From NCBI GenBank assembly GCA_902798205.1, contig CADBVV010000001.1, forward strand, positions 1 to 64,000: a stretch of 64,000 bases of DNA, written 5' to 3'. Source of the stretch: an uncultured Pseudomonadota bacterium (GTDB taxonomy: Bacteria > Pseudomonadota > Alphaproteobacteria > Rs-D84). The position numbers and the translations under genes were made by a program. Below, piece after piece: positions 1 through 8,482 of the stretch. The notes beneath the pieces are model-generated. The model was given only the letters and a program-made list of their open reading frames with translations, did not search any database and had not been told where the DNA came from. The first letter of the stretch is position 1. Each line of letters opens with the position of its first letter.

Positions 1-1438
1 AACACATATCATAAGAACCATCTTTATCATTTGGATCTATTTGTGATTTACATGCGGTCTTAAAACATTCTGCAACTGTTGGGATACATTGCATACGCAA
101 ATTTGATTCTGCCATTTCTTCCGCACTTTTCAATGCAGGCGCCGCATTACGAACAAATATATTCCACACCTCATCATTTTTATTTGAACTAACACACTGC
201 TTTGTCACATGCATACAAATTTCTTTCTTTGCCAACAACGATTCTATTGTGGTTGCAGCCAATGTAATACTTGTTCCTGGAACTTGTTTTTGTGCAGCAC
301 TGGTTCCAGCACTTGTATTTTTTACATTTTCTTTAGCTGCCAATGTCACACATCCAGTATAGTCAGAACCACAGCCTGCTTCATCTTGCATACATTGTGT
401 AAAAGCAATTGCACATTCACCGGCTGTACTGTATTTATTCTGATTTTTGTATTCATCTAATGCTGCATCACGCAAAGCTTTTCGCGCAGTTTGCAATTTT
501 TGTTCACTGGCAATTTTTTGTTGTTTAAGACTGTTTTCGTACGCAACACAATCTGATTTTATTCTTTGTGCATAAACCAATTGAACCATTTGACCATATT
601 GTTTACATTGATTTGGAACCATGGTCACACACATTTTGGCTGCTGATTTATATAATTCATCACCTTTCTTATCTGCAAAGGTTTCAACCAAATCAGCAGA
701 TACATCTTCTGTTTCTTCAAAAACATCTTCTTCTTCATCAAAAATACTTTTATTCCAAGCAGACAAATCCAATTGTCTTATTTTATTTTTTGTAGTTTCT
801 GTATTTTTGACTTTTGTTTCTTCAATTGTCACTTTATCAGCCGCAGCTTTGGCACGCGCCATAATTTGTGCCTCCGCTTCACCCATCTGAAGACGTTCAA
901 CACCTTCGGTTGCCATAATATAAGTCTGTTGATCTAATTTCAAAATTTCTTCCAAGGCACCGTCTAATTCTGTAATTCTATCGCTACACTGACAACGACC
1001 ACCAGACGCATTATCCAACATACAAAAAGAATCCATACATCCATAAAAAGCATCCTGACATTCCTGGGGCACAGCAGTATTTGTTGCAGCAGTTGCAATC
1101 TTGGAACCAGTCTGAATAACTTTTTGTGTCGCACCCGCACGCGCAGCCATTGGTTGACCCGCACCTGGTTTTGGCGTAGAGACAACTTTTTGACGGGCAC
1201 CCGCACGCGCAGCAACCGGTGCAGCCGGCGCAGCAGCAGCATTAGATGCAGCTGTTGGTGTTGAGACAACCTTTTGACGAGCACCCGCACGTGCAGCAAC
1301 CGGTGCAGCCGGCGCAGCAGCATTAGATGCAGTTGCATTATTTGCACCACGTGCATTTCCACGCGCATTTGCCGCAAACGCACCAAAATCCGCCACACAC
1401 AACGACAAGACCAATGTCAAAAATATTGATTTACGCAT
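1..1438 (-). CDS. Exported Cys-containing protein of unknown function, 3' end outside window
   Basis: The frame is open from an ATG at 1438 to the window edge (479 codons), with an AAGGAG ribosome site just upstream. Residues 1-23 are a signal peptide (basic start, hydrophobic core, AFA-A cleavage). Next comes an Ala/Arg-rich low-complexity segment with two near-identical units of about 20 residues containing AARAGARQKVVSTP and a third weaker one (AARAGATQKV). The body is predicted mostly helical with spaced cysteines, starting with a CxxxFYGCxxSFC block and a CQC. No known family was recognised. It follows the rplQ terminator and has its own promoter, so it is separate from the ribosomal operon. 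It is probably periplasmic or surface-exposed (inference from the signal peptide). Confidence 0.8.
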   Translation of the reverse strand, partial: MRKSIFLTLVLSLCVADFGAFAANARGNARGANNATASNAAAPAAPVAARAGARQKVVSTPTAASNAAAAPAAPVAARAGARQKVVSTPKPGAGQPMAARAGATQKVIQTGSKIATAATNTAVPQECQDAFYGCMDSFCMLDNASGGRCQCSDRITELDGALEEILKLDQQTYIMATEGVERLQMGEAEAQIMARAKAAADKVTIEETKVKNTETTKNKIRQLDLSAWNKSIFDEEEDVFEETEDVSADLVETFADKKGDELYKSAAKMCVTMVPNQCKQYGQMVQLVYAQRIKSDCVAYENSLKQQKIASEQKLQTARKALRDAALDEYKNQNKYSTAGECAIAFTQCMQDEAGCGSDYTGCVTLAAKENVKNTSAGTSAAQKQVPGTSITLAATTIESLLAKKEICMHVTKQCVSSNKNDEVWNIFVRNAAPALKSAEEMAESNLRMQCIPTVAECFKTACKSQIDPNDKDGSYDMC

Positions 1439-1463
1439 AAAATCTCCTTTCACTTTTATAAAG

Positions 1464-1492
1464 ATTTTATCATAAATGCAAAAATCACGCAA
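1464..1492 (-). promoter_or_regulatory. Sigma70-type promoter for the exported gene at 1-1438
   Basis: On the minus strand TTGCGT (1487-1492) is followed after 17 bp by TAAAAT (1464-1469), 25 bp upstream of the start codon. Confidence 0.6.
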
Positions 1493-1503
1493 TACAAAAA
1501 AAT

Positions 1504-1533
1504 AAAAAAATCGCCCAAACGGGCGATTTTTTT
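1504..1533 (-). terminator. Hairpin terminator after rplQ
   Basis: An inverted repeat ATCGCCC/GGGCGAT with a 3-4 nt loop is flanked by A and T runs on both sides. It lies 21 bp past the rplQ stop and closes the ribosomal block. Confidence 0.85.
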
Positions 1534-1553
1534 GTATCAGGTTTTTATAAAAA

Positions 1554-2114
1554 TTATTTACCTGTGGCGCGACGTTTAACAGCGACCGCTTTTTTGGCAC
1601 CAGTTGCTTTTGGTGCCGCAGCTTTCTTTTCAGCAGCAACTTTTGTTGTTGCTTTTGCTGCTTTTGGTGCTTTTGCTTCTGTTGCTCCTTTTTCAACAGG
1701 TTCTGCCGTTTCTGCAGCAACTGTTTTTGGTGCAACTTTTTTAGCATTTTCATCACGATCAACCAATTCGATAATTGCCATTGGTGCCGCATCACCATAA
1801 CGGAATCCAGCTTTCAAAACGCGTGTGTAACCACCAGGACGTTTTGCATAACGTGGGCCCAATACAGCAAACAATTTTTTAACTGTTTTATCAGAATTAT
1901 TTCCCAATTCAGATGCAGTCAAACGACGATTAGCAACTGTATCGATTTTCGCGCGGGTAATCAATTTTTCGACCACACTGCGCAAATCTTTTGCTTTTGG
2001 TAATGTTGTTTTAATTTGTTCTTTTTCAATCAAATTTTTTGCCAAACCAATAAACATGGCTTTGCGTGCATTTGTGTCGCGATTGAAAGTACGACCTGCT
2101 TTCATATGTCTCAT
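1554..2114 (-). CDS. rplQ: 50S ribosomal protein L17
   Basis: L17 of the large subunit, near the tunnel exit. The N-terminal ~120 residues match the family ([13 protein letters not shown] start, TKAKDLR-like helix, GDAAPMA motif). The protein is 186 residues, about 45-60 longer than most bacterial L17. The extra C-terminus is an Ala/Lys-rich tail typical of disordered extensions. The ATG at 2114 has an AAGGAG site 7 nt away. It is the last gene of the block, 222 bp after rpoA. Confidence 0.97.
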   Translation of the reverse strand: MRHMKAGRTFNRDTNARKAMFIGLAKNLIEKEQIKTTLPKAKDLRSVVEKLITRAKIDTVANRRLTASELGNNSDKTVKKLFAVLGPRYAKRPGGYTRVLKAGFRYGDAAPMAIIELVDRDENAKKVAPKTVAAETAEPVEKGATEAKAPKAAKATTKVAAEKKAAAPKATGAKKAVAVKRRATGK

Positions 2115-2336
2115 TGATTACTCCTTTGTGTTTCTGCCCTGCTTTACCACAGGGATTGTTCGAGACACGCGCCCTAAAAAATTTTTTTCAGCAACGCGAT
2201 TTTGTTTTTTGAAGTCCCCCCTTGCTGGGCGCAAGAAAATTGTCAGAACGCGTTGGTTGGAAGTGTTTGACGGTTCGCAGTGTAGTTACCCTACATAAGA
2301 ACCGGTAAACACAACAACCGGCGTGTTATCACAATT
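2115..2336 (-). other. Long structured rpoA-rplQ intercistronic region
   Basis: 222 bp without a gene, long for this position. It holds a CCGGT/ACCGG hairpin (2302-2321) and a CCCTG/CAGGG hairpin (2137-2154) only about 10 nt upstream of the rplQ ribosome site. The pairing could control rplQ translation, but no known leader family was recognised. Confidence 0.35.
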
Positions 2337-3365
2337 TTATTTATAAGGATCTTCGTATTTTTTTGCCAATTCAGCAATATTTTCAGGTGGCCATCCTGGT
2401 ACTTCCATACCAAGTGACAACCCCATTGCTTCCAATTGGACTTTGATTTCGTTCAAAGATTTACGGCCGAAGTTTGGTGTTTTCAACATATCATTTTCGG
2501 TCTTTTGAACCAATTCGCCCAACCAATTAATCTTGTCATTTTTCAAGCAATTTGTTGCACGAACAGACAATTCCAATTCATCAACATGTTTCAACAATTT
2601 TGCATCGAATGGCAAAACATCTTTTGCTTTTTCATCATCAGATGCAGCATTAGCTTGTGTTGGATCTTCGAAATTGATAAAGACTGTCAATTGGTCTGTC
2701 AAAATACGTGCAGCAAATGCAATTGCATCTTCTGGTGTAACAGAACCATTTGTTTTAACTGTCAATTCCAATTTATCATAATCTGTTGATTGTCCAACAC
2801 GTGTTTGTGAAACGTTTGATGCAACATTCAAGATTGGTGAATAGATAGAATCTACTGGGATTGTTCCCAATGGCAAATCGTTTGCATTAACAGATGCCGG
2901 AACATATCCACGGCCTGATGCCAATGTAATTTCCATATCCAAAGTTGCGCCATTATCCAAAGTGCAAATTTCTGCATCTTTGTTCATAACTTCAACATTA
3001 GAACTTGTTTCAATCATACCAGCAGTAACGACAGCTGGGCCTTTGACTTTAATTGTTGCTTTGTGTTGACCTTCGGTTAACGCTTTGAAATAAACACCTT
3101 TCAAATTCAAAAGGATATCTGTAACATCTTCACGAACACCGCTGATGCTGCTGAATTCATGTTGAACGCCATCAATTTTAACATAAATTGGTGCGCATCC
3201 TTGCAATGAAGACAACAAAACACGACGCAATGCTGTGCCAAGTGTCAAACCAAAACCCTTTTCCAAAGGTTCTGCAATTAAAGTTGCAATATTAGGATTT
3301 TTTTCATCGACTTTGATATTCAATTTTTTTGGCTTGATCAAAGTCATCCAGTTTTTTTCAATCAT
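2337..3365 (-). CDS. rpoA: RNA polymerase alpha subunit
   Basis: Assembles the core polymerase and contacts promoters and activators. The protein has 342 residues, normal length. The N-terminal domain includes the [17 protein letters not shown] dimer motif, and the C-terminal domain has the helix-hairpin-helix region ([20 protein letters not shown]). The start ATG at 3365 has a GGAG site. In most alphaproteobacteria rpoA directly follows rpsK; here an exported gene intervenes and rpoA has its own promoter. Confidence 0.98.
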   Translation of the reverse strand: MIEKNWMTLIKPKKLNIKVDEKNPNIATLIAEPLEKGFGLTLGTALRRVLLSSLQGCAPIYVKIDGVQHEFSSISGVREDVTDILLNLKGVYFKALTEGQHKATIKVKGPAVVTAGMIETSSNVEVMNKDAEICTLDNGATLDMEITLASGRGYVPASVNANDLPLGTIPVDSIYSPILNVASNVSQTRVGQSTDYDKLELTVKTNGSVTPEDAIAFAARILTDQLTVFINFEDPTQANAASDDEKAKDVLPFDAKLLKHVDELELSVRATNCLKNDKINWLGELVQKTENDMLKTPNFGRKSLNEIKVQLEAMGLSLGMEVPGWPPENIAELAKKYEDPYK

Positions 3366-3433
3366 TTTTTACTCCATCAGGCTTAGTTTATTATTTTCAC
3401 CAGATTTACACGAAATTCCTTTCGTGCCCGCGA

Positions 3434-3462
3434 ATTTTATACCAAAAAATAAAGAAAGTCAA
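3434..3462 (-). promoter_or_regulatory. Promoter for rpoA-rplQ
   Basis: Minus-strand TTGACT (3457-3462), 17 bp, TAAAAT (3434-3439). It begins 6 bp after the end of the exported Cys-rich gene, giving rpoA-rplQ transcription independent of the upstream ribosomal genes. Confidence 0.6.
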
Positions 3463-3467
3463 TTTAT

Positions 3468-4502
3468 TTAATAGTTATTTTTTCTTAGTGTTTGAACAAC
3501 CTTGGTATTTACGGGGCCCCATACCTTGTTGTCGCCCAAACTGTAAGAAGATTTGCAATTTAAACGTTCCTCGATAAAATTAATTTTTCCACCCTTGCGG
3601 CCACCCGAAGTATTGGCAAGTTCTTCATCACAAGCACACTTTGGTTTATAACATAATTGTGCCGGTATTGATTTGCAGGCCTCGCTGGCTATACACTGTA
3701 TACCAAAGCCATCTTCACGGTCTTTACAAGAACCATCAAATGTCTTTTTAACATTATTTTCTGTTACCTCGCTTGCAGGACCACTGGCATATGTGGAATA
3801 CCCCATTGCACATTCTGAACATTGCGAACTGCCAGATTCCGCATATTCGTCCTGACCACATGCTGTCGCATCACTACACATAACTTTGTCGTTATTATTT
3901 TTTATATCCCCATCACCAGGACATGCAAAACCAGCGGGACATATTTCACAAGCCCCATCATCATCAACACAATGTCCACTGTGGCAATATCCACATTCGC
4001 CATTTATGTTGTATTGATTCTCAGGGCAAGCTTTACAATAATCAACTGTACCAGAATCAACGTCTTTTATTATATCACTTGGCAAATCTTTATCTTCTTT
4101 CGGAACCGATTGTGCAGCACCATATACAGTATAATTATCTTTACGGACATAAGCCTCTTGTTGTGCATCATACACATATACAACATTAGTTCCAGCCCCA
4201 CAAATTGAAGAACCTGTGACAGTTTTTAATTTTATTGCACAACTTTCTATATTATCAGAAGAAACTTCGGTATTTTCTATGAATTCATATAAAGTCCATT
4301 CAAATTTAGGACAATCTGTTACCTTGTCGTTAGAAATATACTGTCCAGGCTGAATAGCACAAATGGTAACGCTAAAAGTATCATTTGTTTTACACTTCGC
4401 CGGACCGTCTGTTGTTGCATCTTCTGCAAAGACAGACTGCGAACATGTACACGCAATGCTTATAAAAACAACAGATAAAAAACGCAAACAATTAAATTTC
4501 AT
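3468..4502 (-). CDS. Exported cysteine-rich protein inserted in the alpha operon
   Basis: 344 residues with a clear signal peptide (about 1-26, cleaved near VFA-ED). The middle (about 160-250) has many cysteine pairs in EGF/TNFR-like spacing: CPENQYNINGECGYC, CPAGFACPG, CSECAMGYSTY. This resembles GCC2/GCC3-type Cys-rich repeats and suggests a disulfide-bonded, surface or periplasmic protein. No enzyme motif is visible and the function is unknown. It sits between rpsK (which ends in a terminator) and rpoA, with its own promoter, so it does not depend on the ribosomal operon. Confidence 0.85.
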   Translation of the reverse strand: MKFNCLRFLSVVFISIACTCSQSVFAEDATTDGPAKCKTNDTFSVTICAIQPGQYISNDKVTDCPKFEWTLYEFIENTEVSSDNIESCAIKLKTVTGSSICGAGTNVVYVYDAQQEAYVRKDNYTVYGAAQSVPKEDKDLPSDIIKDVDSGTVDYCKACPENQYNINGECGYCHSGHCVDDDGACEICPAGFACPGDGDIKNNNDKVMCSDATACGQDEYAESGSSQCSECAMGYSTYASGPASEVTENNVKKTFDGSCKDREDGFGIQCIASEACKSIPAQLCYKPKCACDEELANTSGGRKGGKINFIEERLNCKSSYSLGDNKVWGPVNTKVVQTLRKNNY

Positions 4503-4536
4503 CTCTGTAAAAACAACCCTTTCCTTTTATGGAAAT

Positions 4537-4565
4537 ATGATATCAATTTTCTGTTTTTTGTGCAA
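4537..4565 (-). promoter_or_regulatory. Promoter for the exported Cys-rich gene
   Basis: Minus-strand TTGCAC (4560-4565), 17 bp, TATCAT (4537-4542), downstream of the rpsK terminator and about 35 bp before the ATG. Confidence 0.6.
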
Positions 4566-4574
4566 TCAATATTT

Positions 4575-4604
4575 TATAAAAAACACCGCCAAAAATGGCG
4601 GTGT
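4575..4604 (-). terminator. Terminator after rpsK
   Basis: ACACCGCC/GGCGGTGT stem with a 6-nt loop (4583-4604), followed on the minus strand by a run of six T. It separates rpsK from the downstream exported gene and rpoA. Confidence 0.85.
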
Positions 4605-4626
4605 AATTCTTGTTCGCAAATGCGTA

Positions 4627-5010
4627 TTAAACACGACGAACTTTCTTTGGACGGCACCCGTTGTGTGGAATACGTGTCGTATCTGTAATAGATTGAACAA
4701 TCAATCCTGCATTTGCCAAACCACGAACAGCAGATTCACGACCTTGGCCAATACCACGCATCAAAACATCAACTGTTTTCATACCCATTTCGGCAACTTT
4801 TTTGCCAACTGCGTCTGCAACAACTGTTGCGGCATATGGTGTTGATTTTTTTGCACCTTTGAAGTTATTAGCACCTGCTGTTGCCCATGTTAATACGGCA
4901 CCAGTTTGGTCTGTGATTGTTATACGTGTATTATTATTTGTTGCAACCACATGTGCAATACCATGTGATACTTTCTTTACAACTTTCTTTTTTGATTTTG
5001 TAACTGCCAT
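4627..5010 (-). CDS. rpsK: 30S ribosomal protein S11
   Basis: S11 forms part of the mRNA exit/platform region. 127 residues from the chosen ATG at 5010 (MAVTKSKKK), which has an AAGGA site 8 nt away; an in-frame ATG at 5040 lacks a site and would add ten atypical residues. Family hallmarks: TNNNTRITITDQTG, GAQ-like GANNFKGAKKSTPYAA, and the C-terminal HNGCRPKKVRRV. It follows rpsM by 63 bp. Confidence 0.97.
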   Translation of the reverse strand: MAVTKSKKKVVKKVSHGIAHVVATNNNTRITITDQTGAVLTWATAGANNFKGAKKSTPYAATVVADAVGKKVAEMGMKTVDVLMRGIGQGRESAVRGLANAGLIVQSITDTTRIPHNGCRPKKVRRV

Positions 5011-5073
5011 TTGTGTTTTTCCTTTATTAGATGTCTTCAATTAACTATCGTGTTAATCTCTACCCAATTAAAC

Positions 5074-5451
5074 TTATTTACCCTTGGTCGCAGAACCTGC
5101 AACAACAACGCGTTTACCCTTACGAGTTCTTGCGTTAGTTTGTGTGCGTTGACCACGAACTGGTAAACGGTTACGATGACGAATTCCGCGATATGTTTTC
5201 AAATCTTGCAAACGTTTAATATTCATTGCAACTTCGCGACGAACGTCACCTTCTACTTTAAAGTTTTGTTCAATATAATTTGAAATTTTGATAACATCTT
5301 CGTCAGTCAAATCTTTTGCGCGCAGACCGTCTTTCAATTTCAATGCAGAACAAATCTGTGCAGATTTAGCCGGCCCAATACCATGAATGTATTGCAACGC
5401 AATTTCAATGCGTTTTTCGGACGGGATGTTAACACCTGCTATACGTGCCAT
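5074..5451 (-). CDS. rpsM: 30S ribosomal protein S13
   Basis: S13 of the 30S head. 125 residues, normal. It starts [10 protein letters not shown], has the [11 protein letters not shown] helix-hairpin-helix and ends with the basic [25 protein letters not shown] region that contacts P-site tRNA. AAGGA site upstream of ATG 5451. In related genomes adk usually lies between secY and this gene; here only 146 bp remain. Confidence 0.98.
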   Translation of the reverse strand: MARIAGVNIPSEKRIEIALQYIHGIGPAKSAQICSALKLKDGLRAKDLTDEDVIKISNYIEQNFKVEGDVRREVAMNIKRLQDLKTYRGIRHRNRLPVRGQRTQTNARTRKGKRVVVAGSATKGK

Positions 5452-5482
5452 CTTTTATTTTCCTTTTTTGTTTCTTGTTATT

Positions 5483-5538
5483 CGAATGTTTCCATTCGGA
5501 CCATGAATATTCAAAATCCACACGTTTTTTGAATATTC
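5483..5538 (-). other. Two hairpins between rpsM and secY
   Basis: A CGAATG/CATTCG stem-loop (5483-5498) and a perfect 12-bp inverted repeat GAATATTCAAAA/TTTTGAATATTC (5505-5538) fill the gap where adk would be expected. Neither has the T run of a simple terminator. Confidence 0.55.
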
Positions 5539-5597
5539 CCTGATTTTCATACCAACCAAAAATATCATGCGTTGATATAAAAATCAAATCTTTTGTC

Positions 5598-6914
5598 TTA
5601 GCCGCGGAAACGACCTTTCTTTTGTGTTTTGTTCACAACACCTGTGTATTGTTTTTCAACCAAATAAGATTTTATTTGATTCATTGTGTCCAATACCACA
5701 CCAGCAACGATTAAAACACTGGTTCCACCAATCATTAAAGGCATACCACCACGGGTATTCAACAAGATTGGCACCACACAAACAACTATTAAATACACTA
5801 CACCGATTGCTGTTGTTCTTGATACAACACCATCAAGATAATGCATTGTTTGTTCGCCCGGACGGACACCTGGGATGTATCCACCCATATTCTTTAAATT
5901 GTTACTTGTTTCTTCACTGTTAAATACAACAGCTGTTTGGAAATACGCAAAGAATGCGATTAACACTGTGTACAATAACATATAAGACCAAGTTCCATAT
6001 GTAAAGAATCCAAGTATTTGTTGTACAAATAAATTCTCACTTTGAACAAATCTTTGAACAAATGCTGGCAACATCATGATAGATGCAGCAAACACAGGTC
6101 CCATAACACCAGACATATTAACCTTGATTGGTAAATATGAAACATTTGTATTCATTACACCATTAGCCATCGCTTGACGTGGATACAAAATTTGGATACG
6201 ACGTTGTGCCTGTTCCATAAATGCAATCAATGCAACAATACCTATGACGAAAGCCAAAACCAATGCAATCTTTGCAGGCGACATTTGACCAACGCCAATC
6301 AAAGAAAACAGTTTTGCAATTCCACCAGGAACTTCCGCGATAATACCTGCGAAAATCAATAATGATGCACCCTGCCCGATACCACGTGATGTAACCTGTT
6401 CGGCCAACCACATAACAAATACAGTTCCACCAACCAATGCAACTATCGCAGATAATTCAAATGCAAAACCTGGATTTGCAACCGCTGGAACACCATTAAC
6501 CGCAGCCATAGATTCAAGACCGCGAACAACTGCCCAACCTTGAACCACAGCCAACAATACCGCCAAATAACGTGTATATTGGTTAATTTTGATACGTCCA
6601 GATTCACCTTCTTTGCGCAAATCAGTCAAAGATTTGCTGGTTGCTGTCAACAATTGAATTACGATTGACGCTGAAATGTATGGGAAAATATTTAAAGCCA
6701 AAACAGACATACGTGACAATGATCCACCCGAAAACATATCAAACATTCCCATCATACCATTATCACCGTTGAACAAATGCAAAACCGCACTTGCATTAAC
6801 ACCTGGTAATGGAATAAATGAACCAATACGATAAACAATCAACGCACCCAATGTGAACAAGATACGTTTTTGTAAATCTGTCAGATTGCCAAAAATATTT
6901 TTCAAAAATTTCAT
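5598..6914 (-). CDS. secY: Preprotein translocase subunit SecY
   Basis: Channel subunit of the SecYEG translocase in the inner membrane. 438 residues with ten hydrophobic segments. Family motifs seen include the YRIGSFIPLPGV start of TM1, GIMPYI-like FPYISASIVIQLL, and the GVRPGEQT loop before TM9/10. The ATG at 6914 has no clear ribosome site and lies 23 bp after a strong hairpin, so translation may be coupled to rplO. Confidence 0.97.
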   Translation of the reverse strand: MKFLKNIFGNLTDLQKRILFTLGALIVYRIGSFIPLPGVNASAVLHLFNGDNGMMGMFDMFSGGSLSRMSVLALNIFPYISASIVIQLLTATSKSLTDLRKEGESGRIKINQYTRYLAVLLAVVQGWAVVRGLESMAAVNGVPAVANPGFAFELSAIVALVGGTVFVMWLAEQVTSRGIGQGASLLIFAGIIAEVPGGIAKLFSLIGVGQMSPAKIALVLAFVIGIVALIAFMEQAQRRIQILYPRQAMANGVMNTNVSYLPIKVNMSGVMGPVFAASIMMLPAFVQRFVQSENLFVQQILGFFTYGTWSYMLLYTVLIAFFAYFQTAVVFNSEETSNNLKNMGGYIPGVRPGEQTMHYLDGVVSRTTAIGVVYLIVVCVVPILLNTRGGMPLMIGGTSVLIVAGVVLDTMNQIKSYLVEKQYTGVVNKTQKKGRFRG

Positions 6915-6936
6915 GGTTTTTGAACTTTATGTTTTA

Positions 6937-6960
6937 AGCATTCGGAAAAATCCGAATGCT
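6937..6960 (-). other. Hairpin between rplO and secY
   Basis: Perfect 10-bp stem AGCATTCGGA/TCCGAATGCT with an A4 loop and no T run after it. It may be a processing or attenuation site ahead of secY. Confidence 0.55.
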
Positions 6961-6967
6961 TTATTAA

Positions 6968-7426
6968 TTATTTAGATGCGATTTTTCCACCTGCTTTAAC
7001 GATTGCAGCTTCGGCTGATTTAGACCATTTGTCTGCAACAATGTTAACAGCTGATTTAATTTCACCTTTTGCCAAAACTTTCAAACCGTCCATTTTACGA
7101 TTCAAAATTTTTGCTTCGAACAAAGAATCCAATGTGATTTCTTTCTTTGCATCAATTTTACCAGATGCGATAAATTTTTCAATATCACCCAGGTTAATTG
7201 TTGCATATTCTTTGTGGAAAGGATTGTTGAAACCAAATTTTGGGAAACGACGCAAAATTGGCATTTGTCCACCTTGGAATGTGGCTTGTTTACGTGAACC
7301 AGAACGGGCTTTTTGACCTTTGTTACCACGACCAGATGTTTTACCATAACCAGATGCCATACCACGACCAACGCGTTTAACGTCTTTGCGTGCACCAAAA
7401 TTATCCATCAATGCATTTAATTTCAT
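6968..7426 (-). CDS. rplO: 50S ribosomal protein L15
   Basis: 152 residues, normal. Glycine-rich basic N-terminus typical of L15 (KRVGRGMASGYGKTSGRGNKGQKARSG), then GGQMPILRRFPKFGF. ATG at 7426 has an AAGGA site. rpmD (L30), normally just upstream between rpsE and rplO, is absent: only 79 bp separate the two genes. Confidence 0.97.
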   Translation of the reverse strand: MKLNALMDNFGARKDVKRVGRGMASGYGKTSGRGNKGQKARSGSRKQATFQGGQMPILRRFPKFGFNNPFHKEYATINLGDIEKFIASGKIDAKKEITLDSLFEAKILNRKMDGLKVLAKGEIKSAVNIVADKWSKSAEAAIVKAGGKIASK

Positions 7427-7448
7427 TTCTTTTTCCTTTTTGTCCTAT

Positions 7449-7489
7449 GACTATGATATAGTCCTTGTCGCACATAATTCAAGATTATG
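7449..7489 (-). other. Two small hairpins between rpsE and rplO
   Basis: GACTAT/ATAGTC with a 3-nt loop (7449-7463) and CATAAT/ATTATG (7473-7489) occupy the gap where rpmD is usually found. Confidence 0.45.
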
Positions 7490-7505
7490 TACTCGGTTAA
7501 TTTTA

Positions 7506-8060
7506 TTATTTTGCTTCTTCTGCTGTTTCTAATTTTTTACCATCACGGCCAGCAATGATTTCTGCGACTGTTTTGCCACGACGTGCAGCAACAGTTTTAG
7601 GAGAATTCATTTTTTCAAAGGCCAAGAAAGCAGCACGAATCATATTGTTTGGATTGTTTGAACCTTGTGATTTAACAACAACGTCCTGAACACCCAAGCA
7701 TTCAAATACTGCACGCAATGCACCACCGGCAATAATACCAGTACCTGGAACAGCACTGCGGACAACCAATTTGCTGGCGCCATATTTTGCAGAACTGTCA
7801 TGATGCAATGTACGACCTTCTTTCAAAGGAACGCGCAACATTCTTGCTTTTGCTGCTTTTGTTGCTTTTTGAACAGCGGCTTGAACTTCCAAAGCTTTAC
7901 CTTTGCCAAATCCAACCATGCCCGCTTTGTCCCCAACAACAACCAATGCAGAGAAAGACATATTACGTCCACCCTTCACTGTTTTGGAAACGCGGTTGAT
8001 AGAAACTAATTTATCTACCAAATTATCTGACTGTAATTTTTTTTCATCAAAACGTGCCAT
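7506..8060 (-). CDS. rpsE: 30S ribosomal protein S5
   Basis: S5, involved in decoding accuracy. The start is placed at 8060 (MARFDEKK) because a GGAG lies 9 nt upstream; the in-frame ATG at 8075 overlaps that site. 184 residues. The S5 signature [28 protein letters not shown] stretch and the [15 protein letters not shown] motif are present. It is 19 bp after rplR. Confidence 0.97.
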   Translation of the reverse strand: MARFDEKKLQSDNLVDKLVSINRVSKTVKGGRNMSFSALVVVGDKAGMVGFGKGKALEVQAAVQKATKAAKARMLRVPLKEGRTLHHDSSAKYGASKLVVRSAVPGTGIIAGGALRAVFECLGVQDVVVKSQGSNNPNNMIRAAFLAFEKMNSPKTVAARRGKTVAEIIAGRDGKKLETAEEAK

Positions 8061-8079
8061 TGTTTTACGCTCCATCTAA

Positions 8080-8436
8080 TTAAATTTTCATTCCGTTTGC
8101 GCGCATTGCATCGCCCAAAGCTTTTACACGACCATGATATAAATAACGACCACGATCAAAATAATAGTTATCTTTGATACCAGCTTTTGCCATACGTTCA
8201 GCAAAAATTTTGCCCAACATTTCTGCACCAGCGATATTCCAACCTTTGCCTTTGAAATCTTTTTCTTTTGTTGATGCTGCACACAATGTGTGACCTTTTA
8301 CATCATCAATAGCTTGGATTTCAATATGACGATCCGAACGGAACACTGACAAACGAATTTTGCCAGGATTCTTTCTTTTCAACGCACCGCGATTTGCCAA
8401 TGTACGTCTTTCATCAGAAGATAAATGTCTTAACAT
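8080..8436 (-). CDS. rplR: 50S ribosomal protein L18
   Basis: 118 residues, binds 5S rRNA. RLSVFRSDRHIEIQAIDD and the C-terminal YHGRVKALGDAMR match L18. AAGGA site before ATG 8436. It lies between rplF and rpsE in the usual spc order. Confidence 0.97.
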   Translation of the reverse strand: MLRHLSSDERRTLANRGALKRKNPGKIRLSVFRSDRHIEIQAIDDVKGHTLCAASTKEKDFKGKGWNIAGAEMLGKIFAERMAKAGIKDNYYFDRGRYLYHGRVKALGDAMRANGMKI

Positions 8437-8456
8437 TTTATTTTTCCTTTGTTCAC

Positions 8457-8476
8457 ATTCCCGTAACAGCGGGAAT
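8457..8476 (-). other. Hairpin with TAACAG loop between rplF and rplR
   Basis: Perfect 7-bp stem ATTCCCG/CGGGAAT closing a TAACAG loop. The same six-base loop on a related stem recurs at 10410-10429. Confidence 0.55.
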
Positions 8477-8482
8477 TATTTA

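Noticed and set aside
964..1398. Minus-strand frame of 144 codons rich in Arg/Leu
   Set aside because: It is another frame of the exported gene at 1-1438, whose frame starts with a signal peptide and has a ribosome site.
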